Shown here in pieces: positions 28,935 to 38,006 of a stretch of DNA of 64,000 nt. The position numbers were made by a program, and so were the translations under genes. The stretch is from Gammaproteobacteria bacterium (GTDB taxonomy: Bacteria > Pseudomonadota > Gammaproteobacteria > Eutrophobiales > Eutrophobiaceae), in NCBI GenBank assembly GCA_026710545.1, contig JAPOQU010000124.1, positions 124,001 to 188,000 of the forward strand, in the 5' to 3' direction. How positions within the stretch are numbered: position 1 is the stretch's first letter; every line of letters begins with the position of its first letter. Under the pieces are notes generated by a model. The model had not been told where the DNA came from. It searched no databases and worked only from the letters and a program-made list of their open reading frames with translations.

Positions 28935-31229
28935 TCAACCCTGTTTTTCTTTCTCCACGATGGCCTCGAGCACTTCTTCCGGGCTGACTGGTATCCTGTT
29001 AAACGGTTTGCCCAGTGCGTCGCTTACCGCGCAGGCGATTACGGCAGGAGCCAGGATTATTGCCGGCTCTCCTACACCTTTGGCGCCGAACGGACCAAGG
29101 GAATGGGGGTGTTCCATGGTAATGATTTCCACTTCAGGCATGTCCACCGCGAGGGGCAGCCGGTAGGCTTCCAGTGACCTTTCCAGGTAGCGCGCCCCGC
29201 GGATGCGCAGGCTTTCATACAGAGCATGCCCTATTCCCTGTACCACTGCGCCCTGTATCTGTCCTCTGACGCCTGCCGGGTTGATGACCCGCCCTACTTC
29301 CTGGACAACAATATAGCGTACTACACGAACATTCCCGGTTACCGGGTTCACCTCGACTTCAGCGAAATGAACGTGGTAGGTAGGTGTAGGGAAATACGGA
29401 AACAGCATGCCGCTGGCACAACCCGGATTGAATGGAACGGGTTCCGTCGTATAACTTCCACTCGCCGACAACGGGCCGCGGCTCCATGTAGCAGCCGTTG
29501 CGATATCACCCAGAGGCATGCGGGAAGTCGGGTCTCCGACAACACCGACCTGACCGTCAACCATTTCGAGGTCATCCTTGCCGGCTTCCAGCATGCCGGC
29601 GGCAACATCGAAAATCATGCCTTTCAACTCGTCTGCAGCGATTCCTGCAGCGCGCCCGACAATATGTGTAGTGCGACTGCCCTGTGAACCGCCATCGTAC
29701 CCGGCAACATCAGTATCCGGCATGGTTACTACGATATCGTCTGCGGTCAGGCCAAAATGTTCGGCAACGATTTGCGTGATGCCCATGGAAACGGCGCCTG
29801 ATCCGTTGTCTGTTGCGGCGGTGACGACTGTTATTGAACCGTCTTCATTCAGTTTCAACTGCACGGAACCCGGCATGGAATTGGTAATCCATGTGCCTGC
29901 AGCGATGCCGATGCCATGCCAGTTTTTTTTATTTTTGTCCTGCTGTTTCCAGGGCGCGGCTTCTTCCATTTTTTCGAATCCTTTCCTCAGTAAATCAGCG
30001 TCATCAAGCACCTGCCCGTTCAACAGGGAGTCACCACTCTTCACCAGGTTATTGAGGCGGTATTCACGGCGATCGACCCCAAGTTCATCGGCAATGTGAT
30101 CCATATGCCGTTCCTGGAAAGCACTGAAATAAACACCACAGACTCCGCGCATGGCACCTGTCGGCGCGGTGTTTGTATATACCAGGCGCGCAATTACGCG
30201 GATGTTGCCGACTTTGTAGACGGACCCTGCCAGGTGGAAGATAACACTTGGCATAAACGCCATTTCACCCGAATACGCGCCATTATCCATGTGGCAGATA
30301 AGTTCGCGACCAAGCAGGTTTCCCTGTTTGTCCAGCGCAGAGCGTATTTTCATGGTTGCATTTTCACGGCTGGGACAGGTCAACATGTCCTCGGTACGAT
30401 TATTGACCAGTTTTACCGGCCGCCCCCCTGCGAGCTTTGACATAATGGCTGCATAGGGTTCCAGCCCCGTATCGAGTTTTGCGCCGAACCCCCCGCCGAT
30501 GGAATGGCCGATAACACGCACCTGCGAAGGACGCACAGCAAGATATTGCGCGACACGATCCCTGATATTAAACGGATATTGATGGCCTGTATGAATGGTA
30601 TAGCGGCCGTCGCGGTAAATACCGACGGCGCTCTTGGGTTCAATATAGGCCTGGTACTGGCGATTACTGGTAAATTCATCTTCAACGATAAGATCGGCAT
30701 TTTGGAAGGCAACATCGACATCATCGTTATCCGCCACCAGTTCGGACGCTATGTTTCCGTAGCGCGGGTAATCTTCACCACTGGTTGGTTGATAGGATTT
30801 CCATTCCGGATGCACCAGGGGCGCATTTTCGGTGAGAGCAGCTTTCATGTCACCCACCGCTTCTGTCTCTGCAATGTCCAGCTTTATGGCGGCTATAGCG
30901 GCTTTTGCCTGTTCCGGCGTATCAGCGGCAACGCCGGCAAGGGGTTCGCCTTCAAAGCGTACCTGCTTCCCGGCAAACAGAGGCGTCTCACGCAGGACCC
31001 ATCCCGCCAGCGTATCGGGCACGTCTCTTGCCGTTACGACGCATCTTACCCCGGGTAACGACTCTGCCGCGGCCGTATCTATGGCTTTGATCCGGCCGGC
31101 CGGAACCGGCGACCGCAACAGTGCACCATGGAGCAGGTCCCTGGCGTCGTAATCAACCGTATACCTGGCTTCACCGGTAAGTTTGCCCGCGGCGTCGGTC
31201 CGAACCAGGCTTTCACCCAATACGCTCAT
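28935..31229 (-). CDS. Xanthine dehydrogenase-family molybdenum hydroxylase, large subunit
   Basis: Molybdopterin-binding catalytic subunit, 764 residues, which hydroxylates an aldehyde or N-heterocycle with water. Family blocks are SIGGGFGAKLDTGLE, GSQGSRTTHIVGRAAG and the C-terminal GAKGVGEPA, where Glu721 is the expected catalytic base. It lacks the AYRCSFR loop with the copper-ligating Cys of true CO dehydrogenase, reading GAMRGVCGVYFSAF instead. The ATG overlaps the small-subunit stop (ATGA). The three genes run medium, small, large on the minus strand. By context it may act on an N-heterocyclic or aldehyde intermediate. No signal peptide. Molybdenum cofactor accessory genes are not adjacent. 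Confidence 0.9.
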   Translation of the reverse strand: MSVLGESLVRTDAAGKLTGEARYTVDYDARDLLHGALLRSPVPAGRIKAIDTAAAESLPGVRCVVTARDVPDTLAGWVLRETPLFAGKQVRFEGEPLAGVAADTPEQAKAAIAAIKLDIAETEAVGDMKAALTENAPLVHPEWKSYQPTSGEDYPRYGNIASELVADNDDVDVAFQNADLIVEDEFTSNRQYQAYIEPKSAVGIYRDGRYTIHTGHQYPFNIRDRVAQYLAVRPSQVRVIGHSIGGGFGAKLDTGLEPYAAIMSKLAGGRPVKLVNNRTEDMLTCPSRENATMKIRSALDKQGNLLGRELICHMDNGAYSGEMAFMPSVIFHLAGSVYKVGNIRVIARLVYTNTAPTGAMRGVCGVYFSAFQERHMDHIADELGVDRREYRLNNLVKSGDSLLNGQVLDDADLLRKGFEKMEEAAPWKQQDKNKKNWHGIGIAAGTWITNSMPGSVQLKLNEDGSITVVTAATDNGSGAVSMGITQIVAEHFGLTADDIVVTMPDTDVAGYDGGSQGSRTTHIVGRAAGIAADELKGMIFDVAAGMLEAGKDDLEMVDGQVGVVGDPTSRMPLGDIATAATWSRGPLSASGSYTTEPVPFNPGCASGMLFPYFPTPTYHVHFAEVEVNPVTGNVRVVRYIVVQEVGRVINPAGVRGQIQGAVVQGIGHALYESLRIRGARYLERSLEAYRLPLAVDMPEVEIITMEHPHSLGPFGAKGVGEPAIILAPAVIACAVSDALGKPFNRIPVSPEEVLEAIVEKEKQG

Positions 31230-31693
31230 TCGCCTGATCTCTGCTCTACGTGCCTTGCAACGGCTTCTTCAATCTGTGCATACCCTGTGCATCGGCAAAT
31301 ATTACCCGATAACGCATCACGAACCAGGTCACGGTCAGGGTGCGGGTATTTATCCAGCAATGCTGTCAGCATCATCAGGAAACCAGGCGTACAAAAGCCG
31401 CATTGCACCCCGCCGGACTCGGCGAAGGCATTTTGCAGTGAATTAAGACCGGCATTTTTTGCCAGTCCTTCAACGGTTTCTATGTCCGCGTCATACGCTG
31501 CCATTGCCGCATAAATGCAGGAGTCAACCGCCCGGCCATTGACCAGTACGGTACATGCGCCACATTCGCCTTCCCGGCAACCGTCTTTGGTCCCGGTCAG
31601 GCACAAATCGTTCCTCAGCACATCGAGCAGGGTTTCATGTCCTTGCAGTTCCAGGCGTTCGGAGCGCCCGTTGACCCTGAATATCAGTTCCAT
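31226..31693 (-). CDS. Xanthine dehydrogenase-family small subunit, two [2Fe-2S] clusters
   Basis: Electron-transfer subunit, 155 residues. The plant-ferredoxin-type cluster uses C39, C44, C47 and C59 (CREGECGAC, then DSC). The second, all-helical domain holds C98, C101, C133 and C135 (CGFCTPG and CRCTGY). The frame runs 11 codons further upstream, but the ATG at 31693 gives the standard N-terminus MELIFRVNG and overlaps the medium-subunit stop by ten bases. Passes electrons from the Mo site to FAD in the medium subunit. Confidence 0.94.
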   Translation of the reverse strand: MELIFRVNGRSERLELQGHETLLDVLRNDLCLTGTKDGCREGECGACTVLVNGRAVDSCIYAAMAAYDADIETVEGLAKNAGLNSLQNAFAESGGVQCGFCTPGFLMMLTALLDKYPHPDRDLVRDALSGNICRCTGYAQIEEAVARHVEQRSGE

Positions 31694-32574
31694 GGCCGTA
31701 AATCCCCCGAAACATTTTCTATGCAACAGGCTATAGCGTGTTTCAGGACGCGCGGGGCAACCATCGAGCGGTATCTTTTAGAAGCCCTGACATCATCGAT
31801 GGGATCGATATGCTTGAGCATTATCTCTCCTGCTTCCTCCAGCAAGGCCTCGCTTATCTCTTCTCCCTGCATGAGGTGTTCCACTTCATACAGGCGTTTC
31901 GGCATGGGACATACCGAGCATATTGCAAGACGCACATCTTCGAGGGTTCTTCCATCTCTGCCCGGTGTCACACAGGCTGCCAGGCCGACGATGGCAACTT
32001 CCGTAGCTGAGCGCCTGCCGACTTTGATATAGCAATCACGGCCCCGCTCCGGGCGCCGGGCAAGCGTTATTCCTGACACTAACTCATCATGTCGCCTGTC
32101 TGTCTGCCTGCGGCCTAGCAAAAACCGTCCCAGTTCAACTGCCCGCGAACCCCCGGATTGACTGACAAGCGTTACCCTGGCATTGTGTATCAGCAAAGGA
32201 GGCAGGGTATCGGCAGCCGGCGATGCATTGACGACATTACCGCCGATTGTGCCCACCATTTGCGTCTGCCATCCCCCTACCTGCGCCGCGGCCTGGCGCA
32301 AGGACCTGTAATTGTCCAGCGAGGTGGATTCTGCAATCTGCCGGTGAGTGCAGAGTGCCCCGATACCTGTTACGCCGTTGCAGGTAATGTTCCGCAGACC
32401 AGGAATATTTTCAATATGCAACAACCGCTGTGCCCTTTGTCCGGATTGTTGCAACTGGACCATCAAGTCCGTCCCTCCGGCAAGAATCTGCAATTCTTCA
32501 CCATGGGCATCCAGTTGTGCCAGGGCTTCCTCTTGCGAAGAAACAGAAATAAATTGCTTGGGCATCTGGCTCAT
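31684..32574 (-). CDS. Xanthine dehydrogenase-family FAD-binding medium subunit
   Basis: FAD subunit, 296 residues. The two flavin motifs are AGGTDLMVQL (residues 32-41) and TIGGNVVNASPAADT. The C-terminal domain (CMP-family fold) follows around ICSVCPMPKRLYEVEHLMQG. It is the first gene of the three-gene operon, divergent from the NTF2-like gene across 105 bases. The physiological electron acceptor is not evident. Confidence 0.92.
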   Translation of the reverse strand: MSQMPKQFISVSSQEEALAQLDAHGEELQILAGGTDLMVQLQQSGQRAQRLLHIENIPGLRNITCNGVTGIGALCTHRQIAESTSLDNYRSLRQAAAQVGGWQTQMVGTIGGNVVNASPAADTLPPLLIHNARVTLVSQSGGSRAVELGRFLLGRRQTDRRHDELVSGITLARRPERGRDCYIKVGRRSATEVAIVGLAACVTPGRDGRTLEDVRLAICSVCPMPKRLYEVEHLMQGEEISEALLEEAGEIMLKHIDPIDDVRASKRYRSMVAPRVLKHAIACCIENVSGDLRPWN

Positions 32575-32679
32575 AACCGGGTTATTGATTGTTGCTGTTA
32601 ATTCTGTATTTGCTGATATATTCTAGCGGAGATCGACTAAAATTGGTTATACAAAATCTTTCCAACCGGTACTGTCAAG

Positions 32680-33183
32680 ATGATTAGATGCTACACATCG
32701 GCAATTCTGATAATAGTTTTGTCCTTTTCGATCAGCCCACCTGTATTATCAGGTGATGAAGATTTGACCGCAGCAAAAGACAGGACCAACCTCGAGATTG
32801 TAAAAAATGTATATGATGGTTTTGCAGCAGGCGACATGGAGGTGGTTCTGAAAAATATGAGCGAAAGGATCATCTGGGCTCATCCCGGCAATCCCGGACA
32901 GATACCATTTGCAGGGGAATTCGAAGGAAAGGCAGGGGTCAACCGGTTTTTTGAGATTGTTTTTGAGCAAATAGATGTAATGGAACAAAACATCAAATCA
33001 TTCATCGACGGCGGTGACAGTGTCATCGTAATCGGGTATGAGCATATGAGAGTCAAAAAAACGGGCCGGGAATATAAATCCAACTGGATACACATGTACA
33101 CGCTGGAGGATGGAAAAATAGTTGCCTTCGAAGAATTCATCGACACTGCCGAACTGGTATTTGCGTTCAATTTGCCGCAATAA
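32680..33183 (+). CDS. Exported NTF2/SnoaL-like protein
   Basis: A 167-residue protein with a Sec signal (ILIIVLSFSISPPVLSG) followed by one NTF2-like/SnoaL-type domain (NLEIVKNVYDGFAAGDMEVVLKNM opening, then GKAGVNRFFEIV and FEEFIDTAE). This cone-shaped fold serves as isomerase, hydrolase or non-catalytic binder; no activity can be assigned. Its stop overlaps the start of the Tat-exported FAD oxidase (TAATG), so the two periplasmic proteins are probably made together and may act on the same molecule. Codons here look more AT-rich than in the surrounding genes. Confidence 0.75.
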   Translation: MIRCYTSAILIIVLSFSISPPVLSGDEDLTAAKDRTNLEIVKNVYDGFAAGDMEVVLKNMSERIIWAHPGNPGQIPFAGEFEGKAGVNRFFEIVFEQIDVMEQNIKSFIDGGDSVIVIGYEHMRVKKTGREYKSNWIHMYTLEDGKIVAFEEFIDTAELVFAFNLPQ

Positions 33184-34682
33184 TGAAAGAAAAAAAGACA
33201 ACTGCCGGGCTCATATCAAGGAGGCATTTCCTTGACAGGTTAACCACTCTCGCACAGGCGTTGTTTGTCACCGGTTTCACCTTCTCAACCCGGCTGTTTG
33301 CAAAATCGGCTGATCAACTGCCCGTAGACAAGTTAAAAACACTTATTGGAGACAGGGTTATCACCCGATCCGATTTGAATTATGAAGTGGTCAGACAATC
33401 TTCTATCTGGCAGATGATTAAACCGGATGTCTATCCGGCACTTATCGTGCAGGCAAAATCGGTTAACGAGGTAAAAGCAACCATAAAATATGCACTGGAA
33501 GGCAACAAAAAAATATCGGTGCGCTGTGGCGGGCACAGTTATTACTCGTCTTTTTTACAGGAAGATATGGTTATGCTGGACCTCTCCTACCTCCAGGATG
33601 TTTCCGTAGATAAAGATACCAGGACAGCAAGAGTGCAGCCGGCAGTCCGATCTGTGGATTTTCTCAGGCAGATCGCTGAACATGGTTTCAGTTTTCCTGC
33701 CGCGCACTGCGGCAATGTCCCCCTGGGCGGGTTTCTTCTCGGTGGCGGACTGGGTTGGAACGGTGAAGCCTGGGGCGGCATGTCCTGTTTCAATATTCGT
33801 GAAGTCGAAGTCGTCACGGCAACGGGAGAGTTGGTAACCGCAGACAAGGACAGAAATGCAGATTTTTACTGGGCGGCCAGGGGTGCAGGTCCCAATTTTT
33901 TTGGTGTGGTTACCCGGTTTACCCTGGATTTATACGACGATCCGGCAGTTATACTCACCACCACGCTGGCATGGGATGTCGAAATGGCGGGAACAGTCGC
34001 AGAGTGGCTGAACAAAAAGGCCGGAGAAATGCCGGAGTATGTCGAAATCCTGCTTATACTCGCAGACAACCCGGAACAGCAGCATCGATCTGTCGGCGAC
34101 AAGGTCTGTATCGTACAGGCATCCGTGTTTGCTGAAACCGGGGAGATTGCGCGGCAAGCCTTAAGCCCGCTTTCCGGGGACGACATGCCTGGTGACTGGA
34201 TGAGCAGGAATGAATTCGTACCCACGCCGATAGCCGATCTTTATGAGTGGGACGATACAGCTTATCCCCGTTTGCGCTGGGATGTGGATTCTCTCTGGTC
34301 CGATGATGGGCCGGCTGAACTTGTTGAAAAACTGGTTGAGCACGTCAAGGAAATGCCGTCTGGCAAGTCGTCGATTTTATTACTCTGGAAACCGCATACA
34401 AAGGAATTACCCGAGGCGGCATTTTCAGTTATCGGTTCCATCTACCTCGCCTGTTATGCAATCTGGACAAGTCCCGATGAAGACGGGATAAACAATAACT
34501 GGGTCAGAAAGACAATGCAGTTGCTTGAGCCACATACAAAAGGACATTACATAAATGAAAGTAATTACGTGGACGTCGCTGCCAGGCGCATCAATGCTTT
34601 TTCTGAGACAAACCGTAACAAGCTGAAAACCCTGGCCATGAAGCATGATCCGGATAAAGTGTTTCACACTTATCTCGAATAA
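33183..34682 (+). CDS. Tat-exported FAD-linked oxidase of the berberine-bridge-enzyme type
   Basis: A 499-residue oxidase of the vanillyl-alcohol-oxidase/PCMH fold. The N-terminus has a twin-arginine signal (SRRHFL, residues 12-17). Residues for bicovalent flavin attachment are present: H118 in RCGGHSYY and C176 in AAHCGNVPLGG, followed by GGGLGWNGEAWGG. The C-terminal BBE segment reads NYVDVAARRINAF with a late HDPDKVFH. Such enzymes oxidise alcohols, sugars, amines or N-heterocycles with oxygen or another acceptor. Because Tat substrates fold before export, flavin would load in the cytoplasm. Translation is coupled to the preceding NTF2-like gene. Confidence 0.88.
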   Translation: MKEKKTTAGLISRRHFLDRLTTLAQALFVTGFTFSTRLFAKSADQLPVDKLKTLIGDRVITRSDLNYEVVRQSSIWQMIKPDVYPALIVQAKSVNEVKATIKYALEGNKKISVRCGGHSYYSSFLQEDMVMLDLSYLQDVSVDKDTRTARVQPAVRSVDFLRQIAEHGFSFPAAHCGNVPLGGFLLGGGLGWNGEAWGGMSCFNIREVEVVTATGELVTADKDRNADFYWAARGAGPNFFGVVTRFTLDLYDDPAVILTTTLAWDVEMAGTVAEWLNKKAGEMPEYVEILLILADNPEQQHRSVGDKVCIVQASVFAETGEIARQALSPLSGDDMPGDWMSRNEFVPTPIADLYEWDDTAYPRLRWDVDSLWSDDGPAELVEKLVEHVKEMPSGKSSILLLWKPHTKELPEAAFSVIGSIYLACYAIWTSPDEDGINNNWVRKTMQLLEPHTKGHYINESNYVDVAARRINAFSETNRNKLKTLAMKHDPDKVFHTYLE

Positions 34683-34805
34683 GCAGGATTATGTAATGTC
34701 CCCGGGGTGTTGCCCGACCAGGTGCTGAATTATGCGGATATACTGCGAATTACCGGTTAACCGTAATGGCGGTTCACAGGTCCACTTCGGACATGGAGCA
34801 ACCCT

Positions 34806-35843
34806 GTGAAGGTCGGGTACGGCCTGATCTCTTGTCAGGCCCATGCAGATGACGGGCGCAGCGAAGCAGAACGCTACCGGGATGCGGTCGAACTTGCCGT
34901 CGAAGCGGAAACCCTCGGTTACGATTCTGTCTGGGTTTCCGAACACCATTTTATCGACGATGGTTATCTGCCGTCGGCGCTGCCCATGTGTGCGGCGATC
35001 GCTGCACGTACAAACCGGATAGAAATAGGAACAGCCGTTGCACTGGCGCCCTTGTACGAACCATTACGACTAGCTGAAGACAGTGCAACCGTTGACCTTG
35101 TCTCGAATGGTCGATTTATCCTCGGGCTTGGCCAGGGCTGGCGTCCGGAAGAATTTGAAGCGCTGCACGTACCTCTGAACAGGCGACATCGCTTGCTGGA
35201 GGACACGGTGACCGTATTGCGCCAGGCATGGTCAGGCGGAGTTGTAACCGGTGGTGATGTGTTGAGTTATCCGGGCGTCTCCGTTCGGCCCAAGCCGGCG
35301 CGGTCCGGAGGCATTCCGATCTGGATAGGCGCTACTGCGAAACCGGCGGTCCGGCGTGCGGGGAAGATAGCTGACGGGTTCATTTCCAGCGGGAGTTTTG
35401 ACGAAGCGTTTACTCCTGAATATTTTCGCAGGCAAATGAGCTGGATTCGGAACGGTCTGGAAGATGCCAGCCGTCCGTCCGGCAGTTTTACGGCGAGTAT
35501 GTTCTTGCCTACTTTTGTATCGAAGCAGAAGAACGCATGGGAACAACTGGTTGATCATTTGCACTACACATATTGGAAATATGCGGACATGGCGCATGCA
35601 CGCGGGCGCGCAGGCCCGCCGGACAAGGCGCCTCCCCTCTCTCCTGAGCGGGTCGCCTCACTGCGTGCGAACGCGCTGGCCGGCAGACCGGATGAAGTCG
35701 CGGCGCAACTCAGGCAATATCAGGAGGTTGCCGGAGTTGAGTTCCATTACATTGCTCGCTTATACTGGCCCGGCATGAACCCGGATTTACAGCGCCAAGC
35801 GATGCAAATCTTTGCCGCTGAAGTAATCCCGCAACTCCGCTGA
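34806..35843 (+). CDS. LLM-class F420/flavin-dependent oxidoreductase
   Basis: A 345-residue luciferase-like enzyme starting at a GTG (34806) with GGAG ten bases upstream. Motifs are GYDSVWVSEHHF, NRIEIGTAVALAPLYEPLRLAED, GRFILGLGQGWRPEEFEAL and IPIWIGATAKPAVRRAG. This N-terminal pattern is common in alkanal- or F420-type LLM proteins of unknown substrate and differs from the RutA/SfnG-like copy at 25329. It sits between the BBE-type oxidase and the HyuA/HyuB genes in the same direction, so it likely belongs to the same pathway. Confidence 0.85.
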   Translation: MKVGYGLISCQAHADDGRSEAERYRDAVELAVEAETLGYDSVWVSEHHFIDDGYLPSALPMCAAIAARTNRIEIGTAVALAPLYEPLRLAEDSATVDLVSNGRFILGLGQGWRPEEFEALHVPLNRRHRLLEDTVTVLRQAWSGGVVTGGDVLSYPGVSVRPKPARSGGIPIWIGATAKPAVRRAGKIADGFISSGSFDEAFTPEYFRRQMSWIRNGLEDASRPSGSFTASMFLPTFVSKQKNAWEQLVDHLHYTYWKYADMAHARGRAGPPDKAPPLSPERVASLRANALAGRPDEVAAQLRQYQEVAGVEFHYIARLYWPGMNPDLQRQAMQIFAAEVIPQLR

Positions 35844-35857
35844 TAAGGAGGGCGCAG

Positions 35858-35917
35858 ATGTCTTTACCCGAATTGTCGAAACGGGCATCACAAAATGGCC
35901 ATAGAACTCGGCGTTGA
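35858..35917 (+). other. Possible 19-residue leader ORF overlapping the hyuA start
   Basis: ATG at 35858 with a strong ribosome-binding site (AAGGAGG) opens a short frame of 19 codons that ends with TGA after the hyuA ATG, in another frame. The hyuA start itself has only a weak site. It could be a translational coupler or an accident of sequence. The first HyuA residues (MAIELGVDIGG) fit the family exactly, so a frameshift in hyuA is less likely. Confidence 0.3.
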
Positions 35918-37973
35918 TATCGGCGGCACGTTCACCGATGTCGTCGCATCGGATGGCCATGACGGGATGTGGAGCGCCAAAGTTCCGACCACACCTGCAA
36001 ACCTTATAGACTGTTTCCTGGACGGCATCGATGCCGTTCTCAGCGAAGCCGCCAGTGCGGGACACGCTGATCTTGCAATCGATCGTATCGTTCACGGCAC
36101 GACGATTGCAACAAATCTCGTAGTGCAGCGTGCAGGAGCGCCGGTTGCTTTGCTCACTACCCGGGGATTCAGAGACACTATTCACATCATGCAGGGCCGG
36201 GGTTATATCGCCGGGTTGCCGGAGGATCAGATTACCAATATTCACCTGTTGAAGAAACCGGCGCCGCTGGTCTCCAAGCAGATGACCGGCGAGATCGATG
36301 AACGTATTGACTGCACAGGTGCCGTCATCGTCAAACTTAACGAGGGAAGAGCCAGGGAGGTTATACGCCGACTCAGTTCTGCTGGTGCTTCGTCGTTTGC
36401 CATATGCCTGCTCTGGTCATTCGTCAACGAGACCCATGAACGAAGGTTGCGTGAGATTGTTGAAGAGGAATGCCCCGGCGCCTACATTTCCATTTCCTGC
36501 GAGATAGCCCCGCGCAAAGGTGAATACGCCCGTACTGTCGCAACCGTGATCAATTCCTACGTTGGCCCTACGGTCCGGGATTACTTCACCAGACTTGAAC
36601 AGGAAGCAGCTTCAAAATACCGAAGCTCTGTGAGTGTGCTGCAAAGTACCGGTGGTTCAGTATCCACCGAAGAGGCCGGGCTCAACCCGGTGCGGCTGCT
36701 CGGCTCCGGGCCCGTGGCCGGTACAATGGCGAGCGCGGCACTGGCTGACAATGTCATCGCCATCGACATGGGCGGCACGACATTCGACGTGTCGCTGATT
36801 GTTGAGGGGAGCCCGCTGCGTACCAATACCAGTGTTATTCACCAATATGAATACTCCGTCCCCACCATAGAAATCCAATCCATAGGCAGTGGCGGAGGCA
36901 GTATTGTCTGGGTCGATGAACTCGGCACATCGCTGCGCGTCGGGCCCAGGAGTGCCGGGGCGGAACCAGGCCCCGCCTGTTACGGAAGGGGCGGCACTCA
37001 ACCGACGATCACAGACTGTAATGTAGTCACAGGATTTCTCGATCCCTTACACTTCCTTGGCGGCAGGATGAAACTGGAACCGGAACTTGCCCGCGTTGCG
37101 CTGGAAAGGAAAGTCGCCTCCAGATTGAACATGAGCGTAGTGGAAGCCGCGCGCGGCGCCATCAGGATAGTCGATTCACAGATGGCGGACCTGGTGCGCC
37201 AGGTCACCATTGGTCGCGGGTACGACCCGCGCGAATTCACGGTTTGCGCTTATGGCGGAGCCGGGCCCCTGCACGCCCCGGCATTTGCACGCGAACTGGG
37301 TGTATCGCGTGTGGTGGTCCCCCGCGGCAGTCTGGCAGCAGTGTGGTCTGCATATGGTGCTGCGACAGCTGACCTCTCCGTCGTGGTCGAACGGTCATTG
37401 ATAAGGGACTTGCCAATGCCGGCAGGTGAACTGGAGACTGAACTGCATGCGCTTGAGGAGCAGGCAACGGTGCGACTGGTAGCTTTTGGCGCGGCTGCAT
37501 CCAGTGTCACGTTACAGCGTTTTGCGGATCTGAAGTACGGGATGCAGGCGCACGTATTGGAAGTGCCCCTTGAGTCCGACCTGGATGCAGGGGCGATGGG
37601 AAGAGTTTTATTGAGTTTTGATAAAATCTATGAGCAAATTTTCGGCATCGGTACTGCTTACCGGGAGGCGGGAGTGCAACTCACCGCAGTGAGGGTGCAG
37701 GCTGTAGCGCCGGGAACAACAACCGGAAATATATCGCGCCCGCCTGCCAGGGGTGATACGGGGCCGGAGCCTTCACATAACCCGATGCGCGAGGTATGCT
37801 GGGACGCTGCGCGGGGGTTTGAAGAGACACCGGTGATTCCGGGTCGGGGGCTTGTGGCGGAACAGCAGGTCGGCGGACCGGCAATCGTCGAACTTGGCGT
37901 GACGACGATACCGGTCCACCCGGGACAGTCGCTGGAAGTAACTTCATCCGGTGATTTGCATATTCATGTTTGA
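35895..37973 (+). CDS. HyuA-type subunit of an ATP-dependent carboxylase or amidohydrolase
   Basis: ATP-binding subunit of the hydantoinase/5-oxoprolinase/acetone carboxylase family, 692 residues. The N-terminal phosphate loop is GVDIGGTFTDVV, and the second ASKHA phosphate motif is IDMGGTTFDVSLI. Other family blocks are HGTTIATNLV, IGSGGGSIVW and FTVCAYGGAGPLHAPAFARELG. Members phosphorylate a carbonyl or bicarbonate to drive ring opening or carboxylation. The partner HyuB gene follows after 33 bases and carries an acetone-carboxylase-gamma-like zinc domain, favouring a ketone carboxylase (acetone or acetophenone type) over a simple hydantoinase. Cytoplasmic. Confidence 0.88.
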   Translation: MAIELGVDIGGTFTDVVASDGHDGMWSAKVPTTPANLIDCFLDGIDAVLSEAASAGHADLAIDRIVHGTTIATNLVVQRAGAPVALLTTRGFRDTIHIMQGRGYIAGLPEDQITNIHLLKKPAPLVSKQMTGEIDERIDCTGAVIVKLNEGRAREVIRRLSSAGASSFAICLLWSFVNETHERRLREIVEEECPGAYISISCEIAPRKGEYARTVATVINSYVGPTVRDYFTRLEQEAASKYRSSVSVLQSTGGSVSTEEAGLNPVRLLGSGPVAGTMASAALADNVIAIDMGGTTFDVSLIVEGSPLRTNTSVIHQYEYSVPTIEIQSIGSGGGSIVWVDELGTSLRVGPRSAGAEPGPACYGRGGTQPTITDCNVVTGFLDPLHFLGGRMKLEPELARVALERKVASRLNMSVVEAARGAIRIVDSQMADLVRQVTIGRGYDPREFTVCAYGGAGPLHAPAFARELGVSRVVVPRGSLAAVWSAYGAATADLSVVVERSLIRDLPMPAGELETELHALEEQATVRLVAFGAAASSVTLQRFADLKYGMQAHVLEVPLESDLDAGAMGRVLLSFDKIYEQIFGIGTAYREAGVQLTAVRVQAVAPGTTTGNISRPPARGDTGPEPSHNPMREVCWDAARGFEETPVIPGRGLVAEQQVGGPAIVELGVTTIPVHPGQSLEVTSSGDLHIHV

Positions 37974-38006
37974 ACCGTCCGTATCCACGAAACACAGGTA
38001 AGCGAA

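Noticed and set aside
28935-31229. Carbon monoxide dehydrogenase large subunit
   Set aside because: The AYRCSFR active-site loop with its Cys is absent; the loop reads GAMRGVCGVYF, so a general molybdenum hydroxylase is the better call.
35858-35917. Frameshifted N-terminus of hyuA
   Set aside because: HyuA starting at 35895 already has the normal N-terminus leading into the phosphate-binding loop, so nothing is missing.
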